A stretch of 46,659 nt of DNA from Clostridiales bacterium (GTDB lineage Bacteria; Bacillota; Clostridia; Lachnospirales; Lachnospiraceae). The notes beneath the pieces were generated by a model. It was given only the letters and a program-made list of their open reading frames with translations. It did not search any database and was not told where the DNA came from. Shown here in pieces: positions 25,825 through 35,796 of the stretch. The translations under genes were made by a program, and so were the position numbers. The stretch covers positions 13,832 through 60,490 of the forward strand of contig JAJPYF010000033.1 in the NCBI GenBank assembly GCA_021205085.1, given 5' to 3'. Each line of letters opens with the position of its first letter. The first letter of the stretch is position 1.

Positions 25825-27363
25825 TTACCGGATCAGCAGGGATTTCCCTGTCATCTCCGCCGGCTGCTCCAGCCCCATCAGCTCGATCAGCGTCGGCACG
25901 ATGTCCGCCAGACATCCGCCCTCTCTCAGGCGATAAGACGGATCCGCGTTCACCAGAATAAACGGCACCGGATTCGTCGTGTGCGCCGTATGCGGCTTCC
26001 CGGTTTCGTAGTCGATCATCTTCTCCGCGTTGCCGTGGTCGGCGCAGATAAAGAGAATCCCGTCCACATCCTTTATGGCCTGCACCGCGTCGCCAACAAG
26101 GCTGTCCACGCGCTCCACCGCCGCTACCGCCGCCGGAATCACGCCGGTATGTCCCACCATATCCGGGTTGGCAAAGTTGATGACGATGACATCGTATTTG
26201 TCGGATTTGATGGCCTCCACCAGATCCATGCCCACCTCCGGTGCGCTCATCTCCGGCTTCTGGTCGTAAGTGGCCACCTCCTTGGGCGAGGGCACCAGCA
26301 GGCGCGCCTCATCGACATTCGGCTCCTCGACGCCGCCGTTGAAGAAAAACGTCACATGCGCGTACTTCTCGGTCTCCGCGAGACGGAGCTGTTTCTTTCC
26401 CGCCTTCGCGAGAAACTCGCCGAAGGTGTTGGAGATGGACTCCTTCTCGAAGGCAATGATCTTGTTCGGAATCGTCTCATCATAGTCCTTGAAGCAGACA
26501 TAGGTAAGCTTCATGAAATTTCTCTCAAATCCCGTGAACGCGTCGTCGCAGAACGCACGCGTGATCTCTCTGGCACGGTCCGGCCGGAAATTGAAAAAGA
26601 TCACGGAATCGTTTTCTTTCACAAGCGACAACGGCCGCCCGGCCTCGTCCGTGATGACGGTCGGGAGGACAAACTCATCCGTCACACCCGCCGCGTAGGA
26701 GTCCGCCAGCGCCTGCACCGGGCAAGTCGCCTGCACGCCGACACCGGACACAAGGGAGTCATATGCCTGCTTCACGCGATCCCAGTTCGTATCGCGGTCC
26801 ATGGCATAATACCGGCCGGAAAGAGAAGCCACCTGACCCACGCCGATCTCCTCCATCTTCGCGAGAAGCTGCTCCACATAGCCCTTTCCGGACGCCGGCG
26901 GGGTGTCCCTGCCGTCTAAGAATGCATGCACATACACCTTGGTAAGCCCGTGGCGCTTTGCCATCTCCAGCAGACCGTACAGATGCGTAATGTGGCTGTG
27001 CACGCCGCCGTCGGAGAGCAGTCCCCACAGATGAAGGTCGGAGTCGTGCTCCTTGCAATTCTCAATCGCGGCGAGCAGCGCCTTATTTTCAAAAAAGTCG
27101 CCGTCCTCGATGGACTTCGTGATGCGGGTCAGATCCTGATAGATGATGCGCCCCGCGCCGATGTTCATATGGCCGACCTCGGAATTGCCCATCTGCCCGT
27201 CGGGAAGGCCGACCGACAGACCGGAGGCGTTGCCCTTCACGAAGGGGTACTCCCTCATCAGGCAGTCCATCACCGGGGTGTTTGCCATGGCGATGGCATT
27301 GCCCTCCGGATTGTCATTGAGGCCGTAGCCGTCGAGAACCATTAAAACAATTGGTTTCTTCAT
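25825..27363 (-). CDS. gpmI: 2,3-bisphosphoglycerate-independent phosphoglycerate mutase
   Basis: GpmI converts 3-phosphoglycerate to 2-phosphoglycerate with two manganese ions. The 512 residues match the family. The first metal site is in VLMVLDGYGLN. The phosphorylated serine is in GQMGNSEVGHMNIGAGR near residue 62. Late metal ligands are in ADHGNAEKM and HTAHTTNPVPF. It is the last gene of gap-pgk-tpiA-gpmI, with a GAGGAAG ribosome site 25 bases after tpiA, and a strong terminator follows. Confidence 0.98.
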   Translation of the reverse strand: MKKPIVLMVLDGYGLNDNPEGNAIAMANTPVMDCLMREYPFVKGNASGLSVGLPDGQMGNSEVGHMNIGAGRIIYQDLTRITKSIEDGDFFENKALLAAIENCKEHDSDLHLWGLLSDGGVHSHITHLYGLLEMAKRHGLTKVYVHAFLDGRDTPPASGKGYVEQLLAKMEEIGVGQVASLSGRYYAMDRDTNWDRVKQAYDSLVSGVGVQATCPVQALADSYAAGVTDEFVLPTVITDEAGRPLSLVKENDSVIFFNFRPDRAREITRAFCDDAFTGFERNFMKLTYVCFKDYDETIPNKIIAFEKESISNTFGEFLAKAGKKQLRLAETEKYAHVTFFFNGGVEEPNVDEARLLVPSPKEVATYDQKPEMSAPEVGMDLVEAIKSDKYDVIVINFANPDMVGHTGVIPAAVAAVERVDSLVGDAVQAIKDVDGILFICADHGNAEKMIDYETGKPHTAHTTNPVPFILVNADPSYRLREGGCLADIVPTLIELMGLEQPAEMTGKSLLIR

Positions 27364-27388
27364 TGTGTTCTTCCTCTACCTTATAAGA

Positions 27389-28135
27389 TCAGTAGTTCAC
27401 GATCGATCCGAAGTCCGGCTTCAGGGACGCGCCGCCGACAAGGCCGCCGTCGATGTCCGGTTTGCCGAAGAGCTCGGCTGCGTTTTTGCCGTTTACGGAT
27501 CCGCCGTACTGGATGCGGATGGACTCTGCCGTCGCCTCGTCATAGACCTCCGCGATGCAGGCACGGATCGCGCCGCAGACCTCCTCTGCCTGATCGGCTG
27601 TGGCTGTCTCGCCGGTACCGATCGCCCAGATCGGCTCGTAAGCGATCACCGCTGTCTTCGCCTGATCCGCGGTCACATTCTGGAATGCGATCTTGATCTG
27701 CATACGGATCCAGTCGATGTAGATGCCCTGCTTGCGCTGGGTCAGAGTCTCGCCGCAGCAGACAATCGGGGTGATGCCGTGCTCAAACGCCTTCAGCATC
27801 TTCTTGTTAACGGTCTCATCGGTCTCCGCGAAGTACTCTCTCCGCTCAGAGTGGCCGATGATGACATATTTCACGCCCGCATCGGTCAGCATCGCCGGAG
27901 CAATCTCGCCGGTGTAAGCGCCTTTCTCCTCATAATACATATTCTCCGCGCCGATCTGGATATTGGAACCCTTCGCAGCCTCGATCGCCGGGATGATGTC
28001 GATGGCGGGTACGCAGAATACAACGTCTACATCGTCATTTTTCACCAGCGGCTTCAGCTCGTTGATCAGAGCGACCGCCTCGGAGGGGGTCTTGTTCATT
28101 TTCCAGTTTCCAGCGATAATTTTCTTTCTTGCCAT
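27389..28135 (-). CDS. tpiA: Triosephosphate isomerase
   Basis: TpiA interconverts dihydroxyacetone phosphate and glyceraldehyde-3-phosphate. The 248 residues include the N-terminal ligand site AGNWKMN, the catalytic histidine region [11 protein letters not shown] near residue 94, the catalytic glutamate in [11 protein letters not shown] near residue 165 and the phosphate loop GGSVNGKNA. It lies 24 bases after pgk and 25 before gpmI in the glycolytic operon. Confidence 0.98.
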   Translation of the reverse strand: MARKKIIAGNWKMNKTPSEAVALINELKPLVKNDDVDVVFCVPAIDIIPAIEAAKGSNIQIGAENMYYEEKGAYTGEIAPAMLTDAGVKYVIIGHSERREYFAETDETVNKKMLKAFEHGITPIVCCGETLTQRKQGIYIDWIRMQIKIAFQNVTADQAKTAVIAYEPIWAIGTGETATADQAEEVCGAIRACIAEVYDEATAESIRIQYGGSVNGKNAAELFGKPDIDGGLVGGASLKPDFGSIVNY

Positions 28136-28159
28136 GATAAATGTCTCCTTTTCTATTCT

Positions 28160-29371
28160 CTAACGATCGTTCGCTGCCGCCACGCCGGGAAGCTCCTTGC
28201 CCTCGAGGAACTCAAGGGACGCGCCGCCGCCTGTGGAAATATGGGTCATCTGTGCGCCGAAGCCGAGCTGGTTGACCGCCGCCGCGGAATCGCCGCCGCC
28301 GATGATGGTCGTTGCATCGGTCTCTGCCAGCGCCTTTGCCACCGCGATCGTGCCCGCTGCCAGCGTCGGGTTCTCAAACACGCCCATCGGTCCGTTCCAC
28401 ACCACGGTCTTCGCAGACTTCACAGCGTCCGCATAGAGTGCCTGTGTCTTCGGTCCGATGTCGCAGCCCTCACGGTCTGCCGGCATATTCTCGGAATCAT
28501 ACACCTCGGTCTCCACCGGAGCGTCAATCGGATCCGGGAATTTGTCGATGGTCACGGAATCCACCGGAAGGAGCAGCGTCTTTCCGAGGGATTTTGCCTT
28601 CTCCATCATCTCCTTGCAGTAGTCGATCTTCGTATCGTCAACCAAAGAGTTTCCGATCTCATATCCCATCGCTTTCTGGAAGGTGTAAGCCATGCCGCCG
28701 CCGATGATCAGCGTGTCGCACTTCTCGAGAAGGTTGGAAATCACGTTGAGCTTGTCCGCCACCTTTGCACCGCCGAGGATAGCGACAAACGGACGCTCCG
28801 GTGTCTCCACCGCGTTTCCGAGGAAGTCGATCTCTTTCTGCATCAGATATCCGACCACCGCGGTATCCACCAACTGCGCCACACCCACGTTGGAGCAGTG
28901 CGCTCTGTGAGCTGTTCCGAAAGCGTCATTTACAAACACATCGCAGAGGGAAGCCAGATCCTTCGAAAAAGCTTCGCCGTTTTTCGTCTCCTCCGGACGG
29001 AAGCGGGTGTTCTCCAGAAGAATCACATCGCCGTCCTTCATCGCCGCGACCGCTGCCCTTGCGTTCGGTCCGACTACCTCCGGATCCGCCGCAAACCTGA
29101 CCTCCTGGCCGAGCAGCTCGGACAGGCGCGCCGCAACGGGAGCCAGTGTCTTAGTCTTTTTGTCCTCCTCGGTCTTTACCTTGCCGAGGTGGGAGCAGAG
29201 AATCACTCTGCCGCCGTCCGCGATCAGCTTTTTGATCGTGGGAAGCGCCGCAACCAGACGGTTCTCATCGGTGATCTGGCCGTTTTTTAAGGGTACGTTA
29301 AAATCGCATCTGCAGAGGACCTTCAAGCCCTTTACATTAATGTCGTCTACGGATTTCTTATTTAATCCCAT
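28160..29371 (-). CDS. pgk: Phosphoglycerate kinase
   Basis: Pgk makes ATP from 1,3-bisphosphoglycerate. The 403-residue protein has the signature [14 protein letters not shown] near residue 19, the nucleotide region [10 protein letters not shown] near residue 205 and the C-terminal motif GGGDSAAAV with [15 protein letters not shown]. Its AAAGGAG ribosome site lies directly behind a strong terminator-like hairpin (29403-29433). There is no room for an independent promoter, so it depends on readthrough or processing of the gap transcript. Confidence 0.98.
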   Translation of the reverse strand: MGLNKKSVDDINVKGLKVLCRCDFNVPLKNGQITDENRLVAALPTIKKLIADGGRVILCSHLGKVKTEEDKKTKTLAPVAARLSELLGQEVRFAADPEVVGPNARAAVAAMKDGDVILLENTRFRPEETKNGEAFSKDLASLCDVFVNDAFGTAHRAHCSNVGVAQLVDTAVVGYLMQKEIDFLGNAVETPERPFVAILGGAKVADKLNVISNLLEKCDTLIIGGGMAYTFQKAMGYEIGNSLVDDTKIDYCKEMMEKAKSLGKTLLLPVDSVTIDKFPDPIDAPVETEVYDSENMPADREGCDIGPKTQALYADAVKSAKTVVWNGPMGVFENPTLAAGTIAVAKALAETDATTIIGGGDSAAAVNQLGFGAQMTHISTGGGASLEFLEGKELPGVAAANDR

Positions 29372-29394
29372 GTCTTAATCTCCTTTAAAATATA

Positions 29395-29433
29395 GAAAAA
29401 GCAAGGGTCCGGCCCTTATCTGACCGGACCCTT
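29395..29433 (-). terminator. Terminator-like hairpin between gap and pgk
   Basis: A perfect 10-bp stem (29403-29412 with 29424-29433) has an 11-base loop and is followed on the minus strand by GCTTTTTC. It lies 36 bases after the gap stop and ends about 24 bases before the pgk start. Partial termination here would make gap the most abundant product of the operon. Confidence 0.85.
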
Positions 29434-29469
29434 AAGAGTCTTTGTACCAAAATTATACTGTGTGAACCA

Positions 29470-30483
29470 TTAAGCAAGCTCAGCAAAGTATTTGATGGTG
29501 CGAACCATCTGGCTTGTGTAGCTGTTCTCATTGTCATACCATGAAACAACCTGTACCTGTGTGGTGCCGTTGTCAAGCGGAAGCACCATGGTCTGGGTCG
29601 CATCGAAGAGAGAACCGTAGGTCATGCCGATGATATCGGAGGAAACGATCTCGTCCTCATTGTAACCGTAGGACTCGTTCGCAGCCGCCTTCATCGCCGC
29701 GTTGATCTCCTCAACCGTGACATTCCCCTCAACAACCGCGTTCAGCATCGTGGTGGAACCGGTCGGGGTCGGTACACGCTGTGCAGCGCCGATCAGCTTG
29801 CCGGAAAGCTCCGGGATAACCAGTCCGATCGCCTTTGCAGCGCCGGTGCTGTTCGGAACGATGTTCACAGCCGCCGCACGGGATCTTCTGAGATCACCCT
29901 TGCGCTGCGGGCCGTCCAGTGTCATCTGGTCGCCGGTGTAAGCATGAATCGTGCACATAATACCGCTCTTGATGGTTGCAAGGTTGTTCAGAGCCTGTGC
30001 CATCGGAGCAAGGCAGTTGGTGGTGCAGGACGCCGCGGAGATGATGGTATCCTCAGCGGTCAGGATGTCCTGGTTTACATTATAAACAACGGTAGGAAGG
30101 TCATTGCCTGCCGGAGCGGAGATGACAACCTTCTTTGCGCCTGCGTTGATGTGCGCCTGCGCTTTTGCCTTGGAAGTGTAGAATCCGGAGCACTCCAGAA
30201 CAACGTCAACATCCAGTTTCGCCCACGGGCAGTTGTTTGCATCCGGCTCCGCGTAGATCTTGATCTCCTGTCCGTCAACCGTGATGGAATCCTCACCGGC
30301 GACTACCGTGTCAGCCTTGGCATATTTGCCCTGTGAAGAATCATACTTTAATAAATGCGCCAGCATCTTCGGGCTGGTAAGGTCGTTGATCGCTACGATC
30401 TCATATCCCTCTGCACCAAACATCTGTCGGAAAGCCAGACGGCCGATACGGCCAAATCCATTGATTGCAACTTTTACTGCCAT
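29470..30483 (-). CDS. gap: Glyceraldehyde-3-phosphate dehydrogenase
   Basis: GapA oxidises glyceraldehyde-3-phosphate with NAD. It has 337 residues. The NAD-binding N-terminus is [16 protein letters not shown], the active-site cysteine is in [12 protein letters not shown] near residue 155, and the C-terminal motif is [14 protein letters not shown]. Acidic Asp/Asn residues at the end of the second strand (AINDLT) fit NAD rather than NADP preference. It is the first gene of the glycolytic operon, with a good promoter at 30551-30579 and AGGAGG before the start. Confidence 0.98.
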   Translation of the reverse strand: MAVKVAINGFGRIGRLAFRQMFGAEGYEIVAINDLTSPKMLAHLLKYDSSQGKYAKADTVVAGEDSITVDGQEIKIYAEPDANNCPWAKLDVDVVLECSGFYTSKAKAQAHINAGAKKVVISAPAGNDLPTVVYNVNQDILTAEDTIISAASCTTNCLAPMAQALNNLATIKSGIMCTIHAYTGDQMTLDGPQRKGDLRRSRAAAVNIVPNSTGAAKAIGLVIPELSGKLIGAAQRVPTPTGSTTMLNAVVEGNVTVEEINAAMKAAANESYGYNEDEIVSSDIIGMTYGSLFDATQTMVLPLDNGTTQVQVVSWYDNENSYTSQMVRTIKYFAELA

Positions 30484-30550
30484 TTTTCATTCCTCCTAGA
30501 ATAATTTTATAAACCCATACTAACTGGACTTTCTCATCCAATCTTTCCCT

Positions 30551-30579
30551 ATTCTACCCAATTAGAACCAAGATTTCAA
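30551..30579 (-). promoter_or_regulatory. Promoter for gap and the glycolytic operon
   Basis: On the minus strand TTGAAA (30574-30579) and TAGAAT (30551-30556) are separated by 17 bases, about 65 bases before the gap start. The AT-rich 250-bp gap 30484-30733 also holds the hisK leader on the plus strand. I see no further feature there. Confidence 0.75.
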
Positions 30580-30733
30580 TAGTTTCCGACGGTTAATTTT
30601 AAATTTTGTTAATTTTTTATCTATCTCCTTATTTTTCTTCCTGTTTTTAGAGGAAATGCCCATAAAATAACCGGAATCCCTTTCCGTTTTCCGCAATTTA
30701 TGATATTCTGACTTTCGGGGAGGACATTTTATA

Positions 30734-31531
30734 ATGTGGGACACTCATATGCACACATCCTTCTCCGGCGACAGCGACGCTGCTCCGGAGGCGATGATAA
30801 AAAAGGCAATGGAACTGGGATTAGACGGCATCTGCATCACAGACCATCTGGATCTGGACTATCCGGATGACCCGGATCTGTTTCTGCTGGATCCTGACGC
30901 ATATCTTCCGGAAATTGCGCGTCTGCGGGAAAAATACCGCGGCCGGTTTCCCGTGTACACCGGCATCGAGCTGGGGCTTCAGGCGCACCTGGCCGAAATC
31001 CACCGCGATCTGGTGAACACACACGACTTTGACTTTGTCATCGGCTCCTCCCATGTCGTACACGGCGCGGACCCTTACTATCCCGCCTACTACGAGGGGC
31101 GGACCGAGGAGGAAGCCTATCTGGAATATTTTGAATCCATTCCGGAAAACATCCGGGTTTTTGATGAATTTGATGTGTACGGTCACATCGACTATGTGGT
31201 CCGCTATGGTCCGAACCGCAATAAATTCTACAGCTATTCACGCTATCAGGACGTGATCGATGAGATCCTGCGGCTTCTGATCCGCCGTGGAAAGGGGATC
31301 GAGGTCAACACGGCCGGCTTACGCTACGGGCTGGGACATCCCAATCCCACGGAGGAGATCATCCGCCGCTATCACGAACTGGGCGGGGAGATCATTACTC
31401 TCGGCTCGGATGCACACCGACCGGAGCAGATCGCCTTCGGTTTTGACCGGATTCCCGACCTGCTGAAAAGCTGCGGATTTCGGTATTTTACTGTTTTTCA
31501 CCGGAGGACACCGGAGTTTGTGAAGCTGTGA
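30734..31531 (+). CDS. hisK: Histidinol-phosphatase, PHP/HisK type
   Basis: Probably removes phosphate from histidinol phosphate, the penultimate histidine step. The 265-residue PHP-domain protein opens with the metal site DTHMHTSFSGDS and continues with ICITDHLDLD, GIELGLQ near residue 77, FVIGSSHVVHG near residue 105, VYGHIDYV, and SDAHRP near the C-terminus. These are the clustered His/Asp ligands of a trinuclear metal site. The start ATG follows GGGGAGGA. Its last 44 bases overlap the end of the convergent cbiA gene. No other his genes are in the window. PHP phosphatases can have other phosphoester substrates, so the exact substrate is inferred. Confidence 0.88.
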   Translation: MWDTHMHTSFSGDSDAAPEAMIKKAMELGLDGICITDHLDLDYPDDPDLFLLDPDAYLPEIARLREKYRGRFPVYTGIELGLQAHLAEIHRDLVNTHDFDFVIGSSHVVHGADPYYPAYYEGRTEEEAYLEYFESIPENIRVFDEFDVYGHIDYVVRYGPNRNKFYSYSRYQDVIDEILRLLIRRGKGIEVNTAGLRYGLGHPNPTEEIIRRYHELGGEIITLGSDAHRPEQIAFGFDRIPDLLKSCGFRYFTVFHRRTPEFVKL

Positions 31532-32924
31532 GCCGGCATTGACGCAAAAACCGCGCGGCGAACTCCGGATTGGAATAATAATATAAATGAGGAAATCCCG
31601 CCGCGAAAGCATCCCCTGCAACCATGCAGTCCCAGCTTCGGCTGCTGCCGGGCTTTTGAGCGTGAAACGCATCCCCGTTTTCCGAGCTGTCAAAATAATG
31701 AAACTCGTGGGCGCGGATGCTGCACCCGGTCTCCCCGAAAATCTGCGGACGGTTTGCGGTGAGCGTGACATACCCGAAGCTGGTCAGACGATTCGTCCGG
31801 TGCACATGTCCATGAATAATTCCCGCCATAGGCCAGATTTTCCCCTGCATGTCCTCCATGGTATCATGCAGATACAGAAACCCGCCGCACTCCGCCAGAT
31901 ACGGCAGCCCGGCACGGATTGCCCGGCGTAGGGATGCAAGCATAGAAGCATTCGCGCTCAACTGCCCGGCATACAATTCCGGATAGCCGCCGCCGAGGAG
32001 CAATCCCTGAACATTCGAGGGCAGCTCCTTGTCATGCAGCGGGGAGAAAAAAACGAGTTCCGCGCCGAGCGTCTGCAAAAGCTCCAGATTATCTTCATAA
32101 TAAAAACAGAACGCTTCGTCACGGGCGACGGCGATCCGAAGCTTCTCCCGAAGAGATTTTTCAACGATTGTCCGGATATCATCCGACATAGCACAGCCCA
32201 GATCAGGGGCCTCACCGGCCATCTGCAGAATCGCATCGAGATCCAGCGTTTTTTCCAGCACCTCCGCCAGTTTATTCAGCTTATCCCGAAGCCCCGCAAT
32301 CTCATCCGGCGTCACCAGCCCCAGATGGCGGCTCTCAATCACACAATCCTCCACCCGCGGCACATAGCCGAACACCCGAACCGGCAGCGCAGCTTCGATG
32401 GTCTCCTTTAACCCCGGATAAACCGCCGGGGAAATCTGATTTAAAATCACGCCCCGGATATGGCTGTTGTGTTCTGTTCCCGCCGCCCGCTCTCCCTGCG
32501 GACAAAATTCCAGAAATCCCTGAATCAGCGGAACCGCGGACAGACTCATTCCCTTTGCATTGACCACGAGAATCACCGGCGTATCCGTCACATCCGCAAG
32601 CTCCCATGAGGAAGCCCGTGCCGTGACGCCTCCCACGCCGTCGTAAAATCCCATGACTCCCTCCATGACGGAGACATCTGCCTGCGCCGCCTGTCGGCCG
32701 AAGAGGTAGCGGACGGTCTGAGCCGGTGTAAAAAAGGTGTCCAGATTCCGCGAGGGCGTCCCGATGACCTTCGTGTGAAACAGAGGATCAATGTAATCCG
32801 GCCCGCATTTAAAGGAGGCCGGCTTCCATTTTCGGTTGACAAGCGCCTGCAGAATCCCGCAGGTAATCAGGGTTTTTCCGCTGCCGCTCGCGGGGGCGGC
32901 GATCATGAAGCGCGGGTATCGCAT
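31488..32924 (-). CDS. cbiA: Cobyrinic acid a,c-diamide synthase
   Basis: CbiA amidates side chains a and c of cobyrinic acid with glutamine and ATP. The 478 residues comprise an N-terminal dethiobiotin-synthetase-like ATPase with the P-loop APASGSGKT near residue 10 and KCGPDYIDPLFH near residue 39, and a C-terminal class I amidotransferase. The amidotransferase nucleophile is Cys346 in LAECGGFLYL, with the histidine in AHEFHYF near residue 409. It is the last gene of the cbi series. It overlaps cbiJET by 22 bp and converges with hisK, sharing 44 bp at the 3' ends. Confidence 0.95.
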   Translation of the reverse strand: MRYPRFMIAAPASGSGKTLITCGILQALVNRKWKPASFKCGPDYIDPLFHTKVIGTPSRNLDTFFTPAQTVRYLFGRQAAQADVSVMEGVMGFYDGVGGVTARASSWELADVTDTPVILVVNAKGMSLSAVPLIQGFLEFCPQGERAAGTEHNSHIRGVILNQISPAVYPGLKETIEAALPVRVFGYVPRVEDCVIESRHLGLVTPDEIAGLRDKLNKLAEVLEKTLDLDAILQMAGEAPDLGCAMSDDIRTIVEKSLREKLRIAVARDEAFCFYYEDNLELLQTLGAELVFFSPLHDKELPSNVQGLLLGGGYPELYAGQLSANASMLASLRRAIRAGLPYLAECGGFLYLHDTMEDMQGKIWPMAGIIHGHVHRTNRLTSFGYVTLTANRPQIFGETGCSIRAHEFHYFDSSENGDAFHAQKPGSSRSWDCMVAGDAFAAGFPHLYYYSNPEFAARFLRQCRLTASQTPVSSGEKQ

Positions 32925-35038
32925 GGAGCTCCTCCTTTTCCCGTCATCGTAATCACATAGACCGGGTTCTGCCCCTCCATCATATGATAACGGCCGGCCG
33001 GTCTGGCCTTCGCGACAGTGACGCTCGCGATATCCTCAACCTCCAGCGGCAGGTCCCGCGCCGCCGCGAGGGTTTCTGTCAGAGTTTCCAGAGTAATGCA
33101 GTTGAGCACAATCCGGACTGACGGATTCTTCTCAGAAATCACGGCCAGAATTTCTTTCAGGCTGCCGCCGCTCCCTCCGATAAACACATGGGTCGGCGCG
33201 GGCAAACCGCGCAGCGCTTCCGGCGCCTGTCCCGGAACAATTTCAATGTTATCAACCGCGAATTTTTTCTGATTTTCTGCAATCAGGCTGCACGCCTCCT
33301 CTTTCTGCTCGACCGCGTAAACCTTGCCGCGATCCGCCATGCGGGCGCACTCCACGGCGACGGATCCCGTCCCCGCACCGACATCATAGACAACAGCGTC
33401 CCGCGTCAGGCGAAGCTTTGCAAGCGCAACGGCCCGCACCTCCTCCTTCGTCATCGGAACGTTTCCGCGCAAGAACGCACCGTCCGGAATGCCGCAGGTG
33501 ACTGCCTCGCTGCACGCCTGCGAATTGACAATCACCGCTGCAAAAATTCCCTCGCCCCGGAACTTTGCAAAATCTGCGGCAGTCCCCTCATAAATATGCT
33601 CGGAAGGGTAGCTCAAATCGCCGCCCACGTACATTTTCACCGCGTCAAAGCTGTAAGACAAAAGCTTTCCGGCAATTTTCCGAATGCTCTCTGCATCGGA
33701 GGCGAGCGTGAAAACCTTTTCGTTCTGCCGGACCATCCCAATCAAATCCGGCTCTCTCCCGTGGCTGCTGGCAAGCACCATATCCTCCCACGGCATCCGA
33801 AGGCGGGCGGCAAAATATGCCGCCGTGGAAATGCCGGGGATCAGGCGAACCTGCATTTCATCCCCGAAATATTCCGGCAGGCGCTTTGCCCCGCTGTAAA
33901 AGCCGACATCGCCGGAAAAAGCGACGACAATTTTTCCATATTCCGGATGCTCTTCGATATAAGCCGCGATCTCATCCGGCCGGTACAATACAGCGTTCGG
34001 CTTATGGAAGTCCCGCAGCGCATCCAGCATCCGCGCGGCGCCGATGATGCAGTCCGCCTCCTCACAGGCCGCGACCGCCTCCAGCGTCATGTTTTCCCGG
34101 CTGCCCATACCGATGCCGAGAAGGGTGACGCAGCGCGTTTTCCTTCCTACACCCGCAGAAAGAACTGCCGCCTGACCACCATATATATTCACATTTTCCG
34201 ATGTGCCGGACTCCTTCTCCGCATAGGCTTGCCATATCTTCAGAACAATCCCCCGAATCTCCTCCGCAGAATATCCCGCTTCCTGCAGCGGACGCCGAAT
34301 CACGACGCAGGCCGCGCCGCAGTTTTTTGCCGCTTCCACCTTCTCCGAAAAACCGCCCGCCCCGCCGGACTCCTTCGTGACCAGATATTTCGCACCGGTC
34401 ATCCGGATCGTCGCCTCGTTCATCTCCCGCGAAAACGGCCCCTGCATACAGATCACCTGTTTCCCGGAAAGGCCGTATCGGGCTTTTTTTTCAAAAATTT
34501 CTTCCTGCAAAAGTGTCCGGATATAAAGCCGCTCCCGGTCCGCGATCGTCTCCGCGAAAACTGGCAGCTCCTTTATCCCTGTCGTGAGAAGAATATTCCC
34601 CTGCTGCCCGTCCAGCCAGCGGGCGGCAGACGCAGCATCCTCAAACACAACAGTTCCATCGCCCGGCTCTGTCTTGGTTTCACCGCGCAAAAGCCGGTAA
34701 TATGCCGTCCGATTTTCCCCGGCGGCAAAGCGAATGTTCCGGGTCGCCTCATCGGCGTAAGGATGCGTCGCGTCGATGACCGCCAACAGCTGCTCCCCTC
34801 GAATCAGCGCCGCCATCCTGTCGGCGTCCATCCGGCCGACACGCACCTCGATACCGGCAGTCTGCCGCAGCAGTTCCTCCCCGTACTCCGTCGCCACGCA
34901 GACAAGAGCGGGGATTCCCCGCCCATCCAGGAACTCCGCCAGCTCCCGCCCTTCTGTTGTACCGGCAAAGAGGAGGAACCGTCTTCCCATCCGATCGCTT
35001 TTCCCGGCATCTGTTGTCCGCTTCTTTGTATCAGTCAT
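32903..35038 (-). CDS. cbiJET: Three-domain fusion: cobalt-precorrin-6A reductase, C5- and C15-methyltransferase/decarboxylase
   Basis: One 711-residue polypeptide joins three corrin-ring enzymes. Residues about 20-275 are CbiJ/CobK reductase (LLFAGTTEGRELAEFL, DATHPYADEATRNI). Residues about 300-510 are CbiE methyltransferase (VTLLGIGMGSRENMTLEA, VAFSGDVGFYSGAKRL, and the strand IPGISTAAYFAARL). Residues about 530-700 are CbiT (VVYDVGAGTGSVAVECARM, an SAM-binding motif, and FIGGSGGSLKEIL). CbiE-CbiT fusions (CobL) are known; joining CbiJ in front would allow direct transfer of the reactive intermediates. A run of charged and Gly/Ser residues near 275-297 looks like the linker. It overlaps cbiH by 4 bp and cbiA by 22 bp. 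Confidence 0.93.
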   Translation of the reverse strand: MTDTKKRTTDAGKSDRMGRRFLLFAGTTEGRELAEFLDGRGIPALVCVATEYGEELLRQTAGIEVRVGRMDADRMAALIRGEQLLAVIDATHPYADEATRNIRFAAGENRTAYYRLLRGETKTEPGDGTVVFEDAASAARWLDGQQGNILLTTGIKELPVFAETIADRERLYIRTLLQEEIFEKKARYGLSGKQVICMQGPFSREMNEATIRMTGAKYLVTKESGGAGGFSEKVEAAKNCGAACVVIRRPLQEAGYSAEEIRGIVLKIWQAYAEKESGTSENVNIYGGQAAVLSAGVGRKTRCVTLLGIGMGSRENMTLEAVAACEEADCIIGAARMLDALRDFHKPNAVLYRPDEIAAYIEEHPEYGKIVVAFSGDVGFYSGAKRLPEYFGDEMQVRLIPGISTAAYFAARLRMPWEDMVLASSHGREPDLIGMVRQNEKVFTLASDAESIRKIAGKLLSYSFDAVKMYVGGDLSYPSEHIYEGTAADFAKFRGEGIFAAVIVNSQACSEAVTCGIPDGAFLRGNVPMTKEEVRAVALAKLRLTRDAVVYDVGAGTGSVAVECARMADRGKVYAVEQKEEACSLIAENQKKFAVDNIEIVPGQAPEALRGLPAPTHVFIGGSGGSLKEILAVISEKNPSVRIVLNCITLETLTETLAAARDLPLEVEDIASVTVAKARPAGRYHMMEGQNPVYVITMTGKGGAPCDTRAS

Positions 35039-35796
35039 TTTTCTTCTCCGGATAACACATGATTAATGTGACAAAGGGGTATCCGCGGCGTCACCATCCG
35101 GCCGCCGATCACTTTTGTCTGAGAATTTCCTATAAAAACCGTGGTAAACATATCGGTCTGTACGTCCCGCAGTTCCCGCAGGAGAAAAAGCGCCACCGTT
35201 TCCCCCTCCCGCCCGATATTGGACACCGTGCCGCAGACGGTGTCGCCGCTCCGGTAGCGGAGAATCAGGTCGCAGGCTCTCTGCAGATAACCGCTCCGCT
35301 TCCTGCTGGAAGGATTATAAAGGCAGATCACAAAATCCGCCTCCGCCGCGGCGAGCAATCGCGCCTCGATTGTCTCCCACGGCGTCATGAGATCACTCAG
35401 ACTGACCACGGCAAAATCATGCATCAGCGGCGCGCCAAGCACCGCAGCTCCGCCGGTAGCAGCCGTCACGCCGGGAACAATCTCGACCTCCACACCGGGG
35501 AATTCTCCCCCGATCTCCAGCATCAGGCCGCTCATTCCGTAGACACCGGCGTCCCCGCTGCAGATCATCGCCGTGGTCTGTCCGGCGGCTGCCGCCTCAA
35601 AGGCCATCCGGCACCGCTCGATCTCCCGCGTCATCGGCGTCGTCAGAAACCGTTTCCCCGGAAAATGCTCCCGAACCAGATCGACATACACCGTATATCC
35701 GACGATCACCTCGCAGCTTTGCAGGATATTCACCGCCCGCACCGTCATCTGTTCGTAAGCCCCCGGGCCGATGCCCACCACAAAAAGTTTATTCAA
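35035..35796 (-). CDS. cbiH: Cobalt-precorrin-3B C17-methyltransferase
   Basis: CbiH methylates C17 and contracts the ring of the corrin precursor. The 253-residue protein has the N-terminal SAM-site motif VVGIGPGAYEQMTVRA, the loop ICSGDAGVYGMSGLMLE near residue 80 and EIVPGVTAATGGAAVLGAPL near residue 105, the standard tetrapyrrole-methylase layout. It overlaps cbiG by 8 bp and cbiJET by 4 bp, so these genes are translationally coupled. Confidence 0.95.
   Translation of the reverse strand: MNKLFVVGIGPGAYEQMTVRAVNILQSCEVIVGYTVYVDLVREHFPGKRFLTTPMTREIERCRMAFEAAAAGQTTAMICSGDAGVYGMSGLMLEIGGEFPGVEVEIVPGVTAATGGAAVLGAPLMHDFAVVSLSDLMTPWETIEARLLAAAEADFVICLYNPSSRKRSGYLQRACDLILRYRSGDTVCGTVSNIGREGETVALFLLRELRDVQTDMFTTVFIGNSQTKVIGGRMVTPRIPLCHINHVLSGEEK

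Noticed and set aside
27365-29290. 641-codon plus-strand frame
   Set aside because: Antisense to tpiA and pgk, which have full catalytic motifs; the translation is low-complexity Arg/Leu/His sequence.
33188-35062. 624-codon plus-strand frame
   Set aside because: Antisense to the cbiJET fusion; no recognisable domain and no ribosome site.
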